Shown here one piece after another: positions 20,556 to 31,599 of a stretch of DNA of 64,000 bases (positions within the stretch are counted from its first letter, which is position 1; every line of letters starts with the position of its first letter). Below the pieces are notes generated by a model. The model was not told the DNA's origin and ran no database searches. It saw nothing but the letters and a program-made list of their open reading frames with translations. Location: NCBI RefSeq assembly GCF_014596085.1, contig NZ_JACCJY010000003.1, positions 62,001-126,000 of the forward strand, read 5' to 3'. A program made the position numbers and the translations under genes. This stretch comes from Azospirillum tabaci. Its GTDB lineage: Bacteria; Pseudomonadota; Alphaproteobacteria; Azospirillales; Azospirillaceae.

Positions 20556-20634
20556 CCTGCAAAGGCCAGAAACCGTGGAATTGCCGGAGCGTTGTGTGCA
20601 CATGCGAAAGCTGATAGGAATTCTTATATTACAT

Positions 20635-20656
20635 GCAGCGGCCCGAAGGGCCGTGC
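20635..20656 (+). promoter_or_regulatory. Leader hairpin upstream of gyrA
   Basis: CGGCCC-GAA-GGGCCG (20639-20644 with 20648-20653) extended by GCA/TGC around a one-base bulge. No U-tract follows, so this is more likely a leader structure than a terminator. It sits just after an AT-rich TTATATT that could be a -10 element (20624-20630), though no convincing -35 was found. Confidence 0.4.
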
Positions 20657-20681
20657 GGACGTGCACCGTTGAGCCTTAAAT

Positions 20682-20723
20682 GTTGAACCGAGAGCGTTGA
20701 ACAGCAAGCGCTGAACACCGAGC
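20682..20723 (+). repeat. Three tandem 14-bp repeats in the gyrA leader
   Basis: Units GTTGAACCGAGAGC (20682-20695), GTTGAACAGCAAGC (20696-20709) and GCTGAACACCGAGC (20710-20723) stand head to tail, 33 bases upstream of the gyrA start. The period of 14 is not a codon multiple. The spacing of the GAAC elements does not fit the LexA box (which would need N7). Confidence 0.8.
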
Positions 20724-20755
20724 ATCGCCGCAGCCCGTAGAATGAGTTTGTCTCC

Positions 20756-23587
<2,832 letters not shown>

Positions 23588-23590
23588 TAA

Positions 23591-24157
<567 letters not shown>

Positions 24158-24261
24158 CGATGCCGGGATGCGGCCAATGGGATGCGGCCAACGCGGGATG
24201 CGGTTGACCCGTTGCAGGGCGCATCACGCTCCGGGGTTTGCCTGTTCTCGCACAGTTCCTG

Positions 24262-24300
24262 TTACGGCCGTGATGGGGCTTGTCTCCATCATGGCCGTAC
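24262..24300 (+). terminator. Hairpin downstream of coaD
   Basis: Fifteen-base arms at 24262-24276 and 24286-24300 match at all but two positions around a nine-base loop, about 105 bases after the coaD stop and just beyond the end of the converging RTX pseudogene. There is no T-run on either side, so function as a terminator is likely only by position. Confidence 0.5.
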
Positions 24301-24314
24301 GGTCTTGGCGCGTC

Positions 24315-24900
24315 CTAGGCGCCGAAGCCTAGGAGAGCGGACAGGTCATAAGTGCTGCTTCCGACGGTCAGATGTTCGACCTCGGAGATCGTCGACGGTG
24401 CCCCCGCGTTGCTGAAGTAGCCGTGGATGATCACCCCGTTGTGGTTCACCGAGTCGGCACCATCCGGCAGGGTACATGATGTACAGGTCATTGTTGTTGA
24501 CTTGGTAGAACCCGAGATCGTTGATCGACGAGATGCCGGCCAGGATCAACTGGGCCTGCGTTCCTGGGGAATAGCTGTCGGTGTCGTAGATGTACGAAAC
24601 ACCACTCCAGGTCACGTCATGGTAATAAACATCATTTCCGTCACTGCCATTGCAGATGGTCGGCGGTGCCGGCGGTAGTGCCACCAGCAATCAGAGTGTC
24701 GTTTCCCGAATTGCCTGAAACGCCACCATAAATGGTGTCTGATCCAGCTTCGCCCAGCAGAAAATCATTACCGCAATCACCATCAAGACGGTCGTTGCCG
24801 TTGGCGCCATAGATGGTGTCGGCGCCGGAACCGCCGAAGCAGCGCCGCCGCCCGGACTGTTGCCGTGGGGATTATGAGAAAGGGCGAAATTTCTGTGCGC
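24315..24900 (-). pseudogene. RTX calcium-binding repeat gene, decayed by frameshifts
   Basis: Read on the minus strand, three frames each carry part of one RTX-type protein. One gives GADTIYGANGNDRLDGDCG and GSDTIYGGVSGNSGNDTLIA (about 24840-24660), ending at a stop. The next gives GNDVYYHDVTWSGVSYIYDT and DLGFYQVNNNDLYIMYPA (about 24660-24470). The last gives DGADSVNHNGVIIHGYFSNA and EVEHLTVGSSTYDLSALLGF before TAG at 24315. Frame changes are needed near 24835, 24655 and 24470, and no start codon with ribosome site was found. The C-terminal part resembles RTX capping regions. Three sequencing errors are less likely than decay. Confidence 0.75.
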
Positions 24901-24981
24901 TCTGCCCAACCCCGCTGTTGACCGGCACGCCACCGCCGCCTATGTTGCGCCCCGCACCGGCGACAGGCCGTGCGCATTTGT

Positions 24982-25057
24982 GATCCGGTAGCTCAGTCGG
25001 TAGAGCACGTGACTTTTAATCATGTGGCCGTGGGTTCGAATCCCACCCGGATCACCA
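24982..25057 (+). tRNA. tRNA-Lys (anticodon TTT)
   Basis: A 76-base cloverleaf including the encoded CCA. The acceptor stem GATCCGG pairs with CCGGATC and discriminator A precedes CCA. The D arm is GCTC/GAGC with AGTCGGTA loop, the anticodon arm CGTGA-CTTTTAA-TCATG reads TTT, and the T arm is GTGGG-TTCGAAT-CCCAC. All stems pair (one G-U-type exception allowed). It reads lysine AAA/AAG codons. It lies just downstream of the RTX pseudogene. Confidence 0.97.
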
Positions 25058-25107
25058 TTTTCCTCAAAAGTTCGGCGGTCTGACGGGTCGTCTGCTCAAA
25101 CCCGAGG

Positions 25108-25135
25108 TTGCAAACCGATCTGAAACGGTTTGCAA
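25108..25135. promoter_or_regulatory. Perfect 10-bp inverted repeat downstream of tRNA-Lys
   Basis: TTGCAAACCG (25108-25117) and CGGTTTGCAA (25126-25135) are separated by eight bases. It lies 50 bases after the tRNA and 142 bases before the DUF3618 gene. It could be the tRNA terminator, though it lacks a T-run, or an operator for the downstream gene. Confidence 0.5.
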
Positions 25136-25277
25136 ATGTGGGGAGTACTTCTTCTCCTCTTGCCCTCTTCAAAAAGGTCGAGTGGGTTATCCCCCGCGTC
25201 ACCCCTGCGATGTCCCGGAACCTTCCGCCATTCGCGGGTGTTGCTTGGCGGCAGCGTCAAGAGGGGGAGATGCCGGC

Positions 25278-26102
25278 ATGAACCGAGCCACCGATCCGTA
25301 TGCCGACACCATGAGCGGCGTCGCGGCGGGCACTACAGCAAGCACCACACCCACATCCGACGCCTCGGCATCGCCGCGCGGCCGGCGTGGGACGGATGAG
25401 ATCGAGCAGGATATCCACGCCATCCGCGGCCGCATGGACGCGGTTCTCGACGAGATCGAGTTCCGACTCTCGCCCGGCCAGATGTCGGGTGGCGTCATCG
25501 AGGTGGTGCGGGACGTGGTGGAAGGCAACCCATCGCGCGTCGCCCGCGCCATCCGCTCGAACCCCTGGCCGCTGGCCGTGATGGCCGCGGGCGCCCTGTG
25601 GTTCGCCTGGACCGTCTCGCGGACTCCGGAGGTCGAGCCGGCCGTTTCGGGACCCGCTGCGGGACGGGTCGCCGACGGGACAACCCAGGATGTGTTGAGC
25701 GTTCTGGTCGCCGCGTGCCGCCAGGGGGCCACCGGATTCCGTCAAGCCGACATGGTTCTGGACGATCCCGACCTGAGGGCGCGGCTCACCCAGGTCGCCG
25801 GTCAGTTCGACCGAAGCGCCGCGGCCCTGGAGGCGGAGCTGGTGCGCCGCGGCGGTGGCCGCGACCTGCAGGCGCCCGTCCATGCCGTCTGGCGTGACCT
25901 GGATACGGAGTTGGGTGGCGCGCGGACGCGCGGCGGGCTGCTTCGTGGGCTGGAAAGCGGCGTGGAAGGCACGCTGGGCCTGTTCCGCAACAGCCTGCAC
26001 GATGATCTGCCCGAGGAGCTGACGGTCATCGTCGGCGCCCATTTCCACGAGATCGAGACGGTGCGCCACCGCGTCGGCGCGTTGCGCGAAGCGGTAGCGT
26101 GA
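25278..26102 (+). CDS. DUF3618 / DUF2383-like protein
   Basis: 274 residues. After a low-complexity Thr/Ser/Ala N-terminus, residues about 38-70 match DUF3618 (EIEQDIHAIRGRMDAVLDEI). A hydrophobic segment near 95-113 (NPWPLAVMAAGALWFAWTVS) probably anchors it in the inner membrane. The C-terminal 130 residues form a helical ferritin-like bundle of the DUF2383/PA2169 kind (LSVLVAACRQGATGFRQADM; HFHEIETVRHRVGALRE). Both domains occur in stress-related envelope proteins; the exact role is unknown. The ATG was chosen for its GGGGGAGA ribosome site. The stop is 10 bases from the BrkB-family start, so the two form an operon. Confidence 0.82.
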   Translation: MNRATDPYADTMSGVAAGTTASTTPTSDASASPRGRRGTDEIEQDIHAIRGRMDAVLDEIEFRLSPGQMSGGVIEVVRDVVEGNPSRVARAIRSNPWPLAVMAAGALWFAWTVSRTPEVEPAVSGPAAGRVADGTTQDVLSVLVAACRQGATGFRQADMVLDDPDLRARLTQVAGQFDRSAAALEAELVRRGGGRDLQAPVHAVWRDLDTELGGARTRGGLLRGLESGVEGTLGLFRNSLHDDLPEELTVIVGAHFHEIETVRHRVGALREAVA

Positions 26103-26112
26103 GGGAGGAGGC

Positions 26113-27120
26113 ATGCTGGGGCTGAGCCGTCGCCACCGCAATCAGTATCCGCGCGTCGAGATGGGAGGGCGGGGGCGTTCGGCGGTCCAGCCGTCCGACA
26201 TCCCCAAGGCGGGTTGGAAAGACATCCTCTGGCGCACCTGGGAGGAGCAGGGGAAGGACAACATCTCCATCGTGGCGGCGGGTGTGGCCTATTACGCCCT
26301 GTTCGCCATCTTCCCGGCGATCGCCGCGCTGGTCTCTCTGTACGGCCTCGTCTTCGATCCGGCGGGGGTCGAGCAGCAGGTCAACCAACTGGCCGGGCTG
26401 CTGCCGCCGGAGGCGCTGAACGTGCTGCGCGACCAGGCGCGCAACGTCGCATCGGCACCGCAGGAGGGGCTGGGCTTCGGCGTCCTCTTTGGCCTCGCCC
26501 TGACGCTGTGGAGCGCGTCGCGCGGCACCAACTCGCTGATCACCGCGCTGAACATCGCCTACGGGGAGGAGGAGCGACGCGGCTTCCTTAAGCTCGCCTT
26601 CCTGTCGCTGGTGCTGACGCTGGCCGGGCTGGTGTTCGTGATCGTGACCCTGGCGATGATCGTTGCGGTGCCCGCAGCCATCAATTTCCTTGGCCTGCGG
26701 GATACGCCGATCGGCTGGGCCGCCAGCCTCGCGCGCTGGCCCATCCTGGCGGTGGCGATCATGCTGGCGCTCGCCGTCCTCTACCGTTACGGCCCGGACC
26801 GGCGGCAGCCGAAATGGCGTTGGGTCACCTGGGGCTCGGCCGTCGCCACGGCGCTGTGGATCATCGCCTCGGTGGGCTTCTCGGTCTACGTCTCGAACTT
26901 CGGCAGCTACAACCAGACCTACGGGTCGGTCGGGGCGGGCGTGGTGCTGCTTCTGTGGTTCAACCTGACCTCCTACGTGATCCTGATGGGGGCGGAGCTG
27001 AACGCGGAGATCGAGCACCAGACCGCCCGCGACACCACGGAAGAGGATGGGCGCGGCCCGAAGCCGATTGGGCAACGGGACGCCTATGTCGCCGACACGG
27101 TGGGGAAGCGCCGGGCGTAG
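26113..27120 (+). CDS. YihY/BrkB family inner-membrane protein
   Basis: A 335-residue polytopic membrane protein of the YihY/BrkB (formerly RNase BN) family. Recognisable parts are GWKDILWRTWEEQGKDNISI, the first helix with VAAGVAYYALFAIFPAIAAL near residues 54-74, WSASRGTNSLITALNIAYGE near 136-155, and the NFGSYNQTYGSVGAGVVLLL segment near 256-275, with six predicted helices. The family's molecular function is unproven; old claims of ribonuclease activity were withdrawn. GGGAGGAGG precedes the start, and it follows the DUF3618 gene directly. Confidence 0.93.
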   Translation: MLGLSRRHRNQYPRVEMGGRGRSAVQPSDIPKAGWKDILWRTWEEQGKDNISIVAAGVAYYALFAIFPAIAALVSLYGLVFDPAGVEQQVNQLAGLLPPEALNVLRDQARNVASAPQEGLGFGVLFGLALTLWSASRGTNSLITALNIAYGEEERRGFLKLAFLSLVLTLAGLVFVIVTLAMIVAVPAAINFLGLRDTPIGWAASLARWPILAVAIMLALAVLYRYGPDRRQPKWRWVTWGSAVATALWIIASVGFSVYVSNFGSYNQTYGSVGAGVVLLLWFNLTSYVILMGAELNAEIEHQTARDTTEEDGRGPKPIGQRDAYVADTVGKRRA

Positions 27121-27146
27121 CGCCTTTCCCGGTCAGCGCTTCCCGG

Positions 27147-28109
27147 TCAACGGCTGCCGCAGCTTTGAATGACGCCGTCGACCTTGCGGGCGCTGTCCGG
27201 ACTCAGCCGGTCGTGGACGAAGTCCGACCACAGGCCGACCCGGTTCAGATCGTCGGACACGCAGCGGCAGGTGGCGGTGCAGCGCGCCGCCTCCCCGCCG
27301 CTGGCGGTGCAGGTCGCCACGCAGGAGCTTTGGAAGCTGCGGACGTCCGCCGGGTCGGCGTCGATTCCCATCGCCAGCAGGGACAGCAGGCCAAACAGGA
27401 CGGGTTGGTGCAGAAGATAGACCGCCAAGCTGTGCCGTCCGGCCCAGGCGAAGCAGCGCCCGACCGCTCCACCCGAAGTCTTCGCCGGGCCGGGACGCCA
27501 CAGCCGCCCCAGCGCCATCCCGAACAGGTAGCCGCCGAACCAGGGAAACAGTGGCACGTAATCGTTCGATTCCGGCTCGAAGGTCATCAACCCGATCCAG
27601 CGCAGCCAGGGCTCGTCGAACAACGGCAAGGCAACCGTCTCGCCCACCGCGATCACCGCCACGCCGAGCAGCAGAAGCACCGGCCAGGGAAGGCGCAGCA
27701 GCGCGAGGCCGAGCAGGCTCGCCACCGCCATGTGATGCAGCACGCCGAAGAAGATCGGGCTGTCCGGAAACATCGCCAACGACACCGCCGACACGCCGCC
27801 AGCCGCCAGGACGAGCAGGGCGAAGCGCCGCAGGAATCGGCGCCGGTCGATCCCACCCTCCGCCGCCAGGGTAAGGCTGAGTCCCGACAGGATCAGGAAG
27901 CTGCCGAGGATGCCGGTGCGCGCGGCCAGCCAGAGTGGGTCGCCGAACAGATCGAAATCCGCCAGCCCCAGATACGTCAGGTCCCAGGAGCCGTGATACA
28001 GGGCCATGGCGAGCAGGGCGACGCCGCGCGCCATGTCGATGGCGCCGACGCGCCGCGCCGTCGTGATTGCCGGAATCGCCGATGCGGGGGAGGTGGGGAG
28101 GATGGGCAT
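27147..28109 (-). CDS. DUF1624 (HGSNAT-like) membrane acyltransferase-type protein with Cys-rich tail
   Basis: 320 residues. A DUF1624 membrane domain with about seven to eight helices (RVGAIDMARGVALLAMALYH; LGSFLILSGLSLTL; HHMAVASLLGLALL; VPLFPWFGGYLFGMALGRL) resembles the heparan-alpha-glucosaminide N-acetyltransferase fold. A non-membrane C-terminal extension of about 60 residues then carries seven cysteines, six in SSCVATCTASGGEAARCTATCRCVS and one near the end in QSCGSR. The start MPILPTSP has no strong ribosome site. It lies 47 bases after the histidine kinase gene on the same strand, so a shared transcript is likely. Substrate unknown. Confidence 0.82.
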   Translation of the reverse strand: MPILPTSPASAIPAITTARRVGAIDMARGVALLAMALYHGSWDLTYLGLADFDLFGDPLWLAARTGILGSFLILSGLSLTLAAEGGIDRRRFLRRFALLVLAAGGVSAVSLAMFPDSPIFFGVLHHMAVASLLGLALLRLPWPVLLLLGVAVIAVGETVALPLFDEPWLRWIGLMTFEPESNDYVPLFPWFGGYLFGMALGRLWRPGPAKTSGGAVGRCFAWAGRHSLAVYLLHQPVLFGLLSLLAMGIDADPADVRSFQSSCVATCTASGGEAARCTATCRCVSDDLNRVGLWSDFVHDRLSPDSARKVDGVIQSCGSR

Positions 28110-28156
28110 GGGCGCGACTTTTGCCGGAATGGTGCCCCCCTGTCCACCGGTGCCGG

Positions 28157-29158
28157 TCAGGAGGCCATGGTCTGGGAAAGAACCAGCCGGGCCGTGGTGC
28201 CCTGCCCGGGAGACCCGGTCATGCTGAAGGTTCCGCCGATCTGGGCGGCCAGCGAGCTGACGATCTTCAGGCCGAGGCTGGAGGGGCGCGTCAGGGTGAA
28301 ACCATCGGGAAGACCCGCCCCGTCGTCGCGCACCGTCAGCACCAATTCCCCATCGCGGGCGCGCAGATCGACGCCGATCCGTCCGGCCTCGCCATTGGGG
28401 AAACCGTGCTCCAGGGCGTTGCTGACCAGCTCGGCCAGGATCAGGGCGAGCGGAATCAGGGTGTCCGGCGGCAGGTCGGACTCGGCGGCGCTGACCGTGC
28501 AGTCGATCCGCTCCGCCCCGGAGGTCTTCAGGATGTCCTGGCACAGCTCGCGCAGGAACGGCTCCATGTCCATCGGCCCGTCATGGGGAGCGTGGAGCCG
28601 GCGGTGCAGGCGGCCCAGAGTCGACAGCCGTCCGGCGGCCTCCTCCAGCGCCCGGCGGGCTTCGGGGTCCTTGACCTTGGACTTCTGGATCGCGATCAGC
28701 GAGGAGGCGAGTTGAAGGTTGTTCGAGACGCGGTGCTGAAGCTCGCTGAACATCACCTGGGTCTGGTGCGTCAGGCGGGCGCTGCGGTTGCGCTCCTCCG
28801 CCAACCGCTCCAGCGCCACGTTCATGGTGTGGATCACGGCGATGTCCACCGCCACGACCAGCCCGAAGAAGCCCAGCGCCAGCGCGCTGCCGGGTGCCAG
28901 GTCGAGCGATTGGCTGGTGCCGAGGAAGAAGTACCAGGAGGCCAGACCGCTCAGCAGTGCCGTCACGATGCCCGGCCACAGTCCGGCCAAAAAGGTGGTG
29001 ACGATGACCGCCGGGAAGAAGGTCAGGAACGGAAACCCCGCCGGCAGCCGGTCGTCGAGGGCAAGGCGTGCCACCAGGGCGACGGCAAAGGTCGCCAGCG
29101 CGAACATGAACCCCAAACCCTTGTGCCCGCGCAATCGGGAGAGCTGGGCAAGAGTCAT
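28157..29158 (-). CDS. Membrane sensor histidine kinase (DUF4118, HisKA_2/HWE type)
   Basis: 333 residues. Residues 1-110 form four membrane helices of the DUF4118 type (GFPFLTFFPAVIVTTFLAGL; SWYFFLGTSQS), as in KdpD-like sensors without an extracellular domain. The phosphoacceptor is His142 in FSELQHRVSNNLQLASSLI, characteristic of HisKA_2 kinases. The ATPase domain shows the N box ELVSNALEHGFP, D-box VRDDGAGLP and GLKIVSSLAAQIGG. No response regulator is adjacent. Kinases of this type often feed general stress or light-response pathways in alphaproteobacteria; that is family knowledge, not evidence here. Ribosome site weak. Confidence 0.92.
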   Translation of the reverse strand: MTLAQLSRLRGHKGLGFMFALATFAVALVARLALDDRLPAGFPFLTFFPAVIVTTFLAGLWPGIVTALLSGLASWYFFLGTSQSLDLAPGSALALGFFGLVVAVDIAVIHTMNVALERLAEERNRSARLTHQTQVMFSELQHRVSNNLQLASSLIAIQKSKVKDPEARRALEEAAGRLSTLGRLHRRLHAPHDGPMDMEPFLRELCQDILKTSGAERIDCTVSAAESDLPPDTLIPLALILAELVSNALEHGFPNGEAGRIGVDLRARDGELVLTVRDDGAGLPDGFTLTRPSSLGLKIVSSLAAQIGGTFSMTGSPGQGTTARLVLSQTMAS

Positions 29159-29323
29159 ATGCGGCGGTCGTCCGTTTCGAAAGCGAGGAACGGACGATGC
29201 CGTTCGCGGGGAAGAGCGTCTACGATATGGAGATTCGTATGCGAACGCATCGTCTTTTATGCGGGTGCGCGGCGAATTAAGTTCGATCTTCGCGGGGATT
29301 GTACTGCGCTTGGCCCCGGGCTT

Positions 29324-31306
29324 TCATACGGACGTCACGGCCTTGCGGATTTCGGCGCATTGGGCCAGCAAGGGCGCCATCGAACGCTGTGTGGCCATGC
29401 GGTTGGCGACGTCCAGAGATTGCCGGGCCGCAGCGTGGTTCCCCAGCGCGGCCAGCCCGCGGGCCAGCGCGAGTCGTGCCCAGGCCTCGTCGCCCGACTG
29501 TCCCGCATCCGCGGCCTTCCCGGCGGCATCACAGGCGTTGCGGACGGCGTCCTCCGGCTGGCCGGAGAGCAAAGCGGCCTCGGCTATCCAAATCAGGATT
29601 TGCGGCTCGTGGCGCCGGATGCCGAGCATCCGCGCGTGCTCCCGGCTGCCGAGCAGCAGCGACGCCCCGTCGTTGAGCGCTCCGGTGCGGACCAGAGCGT
29701 AGCCCAGCGCACCGAGGACGAGAGGCTGGCAGGCGTGCAGGCGGATGGTTTCGGTGATGGCAACGGCCCGCTTCAGAGGCTCCACCGCCAGAGCGTAGCG
29801 CTGCCCGGTCATCGCGGCCCAGCCGAGATGCAGACAGGCATGGGCGAGAGACGCGGCGTGGCCGCCATCCTCCGCCTGGGCGAGCGCCGCACGGGCCAGC
29901 CGCAGCGACTCTTCCGGCTCGCCCAGTTCCGCCCGGCAGCGCGCACGGTGCGCAGCGATGCACACCGGAGCCAACACGGTGCGTCCGTGGAAGCGGCCCG
30001 TATCCCCCTGGGACGTCAACGCGGCGGCGGCGCGAAGGACGGTGTCGGCTTGGCGGAAGCGGCCCTCTTCGGTCAGGACGCGGCCCAGCTTGATGAGCGT
30101 CTGCACCTGTTGCAAGGGGCTTTGGGTTTGCCGCCAGATCCGCAGGGCTTGCAGGCCGGTCCGCCGAGATGCCTGCAGATCGCCGGTGGTCCAGCGCAGG
30201 GTGGCTAGAAGCGACAGGGCGCGCGCTGCGCGCAGCCGGTCCCCGAGATCTTCGGCAAGCGCGTGGGCCTTCTCCGCCGCCTTCACCGCGTTGCCGCTCG
30301 GTGGCGGTTGGGTGCGGGCCAGAGCGGTCCACAGGTCGATCCGGCGTTGCGCGTGCCTCCGGGTCTCGGGCAACCGCTCCAGTGCGGCCAGAGCGTCGAT
30401 ATAATGACGGGCGGCGTCGGCGGGGCGGCAGCCGGCCTCCGCCCGCCGTCCGGCGTGCCGCGCGCAGGCGCAGGCCAGCGCCCACGCCCCCGCCAACGGA
30501 GCGTGATGGGCCATCCACTCGATCCGTTCCGGCCGCCGGTCGCGGCGCAGCGAGTCCAGCAGAACGGCGTGCGACGCCGGAGCAGCCACATCTGTGTCGA
30601 CGGCGTCGGCAGGCCCACCATCCGGTTCCGGCAGGACGAAGCGCCGGGACGGGCCGGGGGGCATCCAACCGCTGGTCCGATCGCAGGGCGCGGGAGAGCG
30701 GATGGTCACCAGGCACAGCCGTGCGTCCTCGACGATGTTGCTGAGCGCATCGAGCAGCGGCACCGTCAAGCCGCGCGCCCACTGGACGTTCTCCACCACA
30801 ATCAGGACGGGCCGTTCGTAGCAGAGGTCCAGAAGCGCGGCGGCCAGCCCCTCCACCTGAAACTCCGCCCGCTGCGCGCCGTCCAGGCCCAGCCAGAGCG
30901 GTTGGACCGACGGAAGGCCCAGCAGGCCGCGCACCGCCTCTCCAGCCAGTTCTCCGCCGCCGCGTTCGGCGGCCAGGGCGATGTCCCGACGGGCTTCGTC
31001 CGAAGGGCCACCAGCCAAAGCCAGTAGGCTGATGGCCACCGCTTCAAGATCGTCGGGTCCGCCCAGCAGCGGCAGCAGCGATTGCGGCCAGCGCAGGACG
31101 CCGAAGCCAGCGGCAACGGGGCTGTGGACAAGGGCGCCGATCAGGCGGCCGGCATCGTCTTCCGCCGCGGTGAGGGAAACAATGGAACCGATGCCTTCCT
31201 CGGCCCGGTGCAGGGCATCCGTGATGTCCGCCAGCGCACGCCGGAACGCGGCACCATCGGGTGGCGCCCCGGCATCATCCCGAGCGACGGACCGCGGCTG
31301 CGCCAT
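29324..31306 (-). CDS. TPR protein with degenerate ATPase-like N-terminal region
   Basis: 660 residues. The N-terminal 270 resemble the ATPase module of cyclase- and regulator-associated TPR proteins: ALVHSPVAAGFGVLRWPQSLLPL, then ERPVLIVVENVQWARGLTV, a Walker B-like strand with Glu where Asp is usual, then LVTIRSPAP. No GxxxxGK[ST] P-loop is present anywhere upstream, even in the longest frame. Residues about 330-655 form helical tetratricopeptide repeats (AARHYIDALAALERLPETRR; ARALSLLATLRWTTGDLQAS; LVLGALGYALVRTGALNDGA). There is no DNA-binding or cyclase domain. The start was chosen at GGGGAAA plus ATG. A role as a protein-interaction scaffold is plausible but unproven. Confidence 0.75.
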   Translation of the reverse strand: MAQPRSVARDDAGAPPDGAAFRRALADITDALHRAEEGIGSIVSLTAAEDDAGRLIGALVHSPVAAGFGVLRWPQSLLPLLGGPDDLEAVAISLLALAGGPSDEARRDIALAAERGGGELAGEAVRGLLGLPSVQPLWLGLDGAQRAEFQVEGLAAALLDLCYERPVLIVVENVQWARGLTVPLLDALSNIVEDARLCLVTIRSPAPCDRTSGWMPPGPSRRFVLPEPDGGPADAVDTDVAAPASHAVLLDSLRRDRRPERIEWMAHHAPLAGAWALACACARHAGRRAEAGCRPADAARHYIDALAALERLPETRRHAQRRIDLWTALARTQPPPSGNAVKAAEKAHALAEDLGDRLRAARALSLLATLRWTTGDLQASRRTGLQALRIWRQTQSPLQQVQTLIKLGRVLTEEGRFRQADTVLRAAAALTSQGDTGRFHGRTVLAPVCIAAHRARCRAELGEPEESLRLARAALAQAEDGGHAASLAHACLHLGWAAMTGQRYALAVEPLKRAVAITETIRLHACQPLVLGALGYALVRTGALNDGASLLLGSREHARMLGIRRHEPQILIWIAEAALLSGQPEDAVRNACDAAGKAADAGQSGDEAWARLALARGLAALGNHAAARQSLDVANRMATQRSMAPLLAQCAEIRKAVTSV

Positions 31307-31558
31307 CGGTTTCCCCGTGGTGTTGATCTTTCGGAATGCACATCCCGTTCCGGCATGCCGGACCATGCGGAAAGACAATGACAGATTTCGTGCCGGATGG
31401 CCTGCGCTTCTTTTGGTGATGGAACGGGGAGATCGGAGACATACTGCCGCATGCCGCTTCACGGCCCGTTGCGCTCAAGAAGCGAAACGGCGCCGCGGAA
31501 GGCCGCGACGCCGATTCTTGCTGAACGTCCCTCATACAGCCCTTCCGAAAGTCTTAAC

Positions 31559-31579
31559 CGGAAAGGTCTGGTCTTTCCG
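31559..31579 (-). terminator. Possible ilvD terminator hairpin
   Basis: Perfect seven-base arms CGGAAAG (31559-31565) and CTTTCCG (31573-31579), 20 bases after the ilvD stop on the minus strand. The following minus-strand bases (GTTAAGACTTTC) are only mildly U-rich. Confidence 0.45.
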
Positions 31580-31599
31580 ATTGGACCTTCGGCGCCGCG

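Noticed and set aside
20682..20723. gyrA leader repeats as LexA boxes
   Set aside because: GAAC elements are spaced by ten bases, not seven, so they do not fit the GAAC-N7-GAAC rule.
24982..25057. tRNA-Lys as the attachment site of an integrated element
   Set aside because: No integrase gene and no repeated tRNA 3' end were seen in the window.
25020..25202. 60-codon minus-strand frame ending in RVGFEPTAT
   Set aside because: This is the well-known spurious translation across a tRNA gene (the VGFEPT artefact from the T arm).
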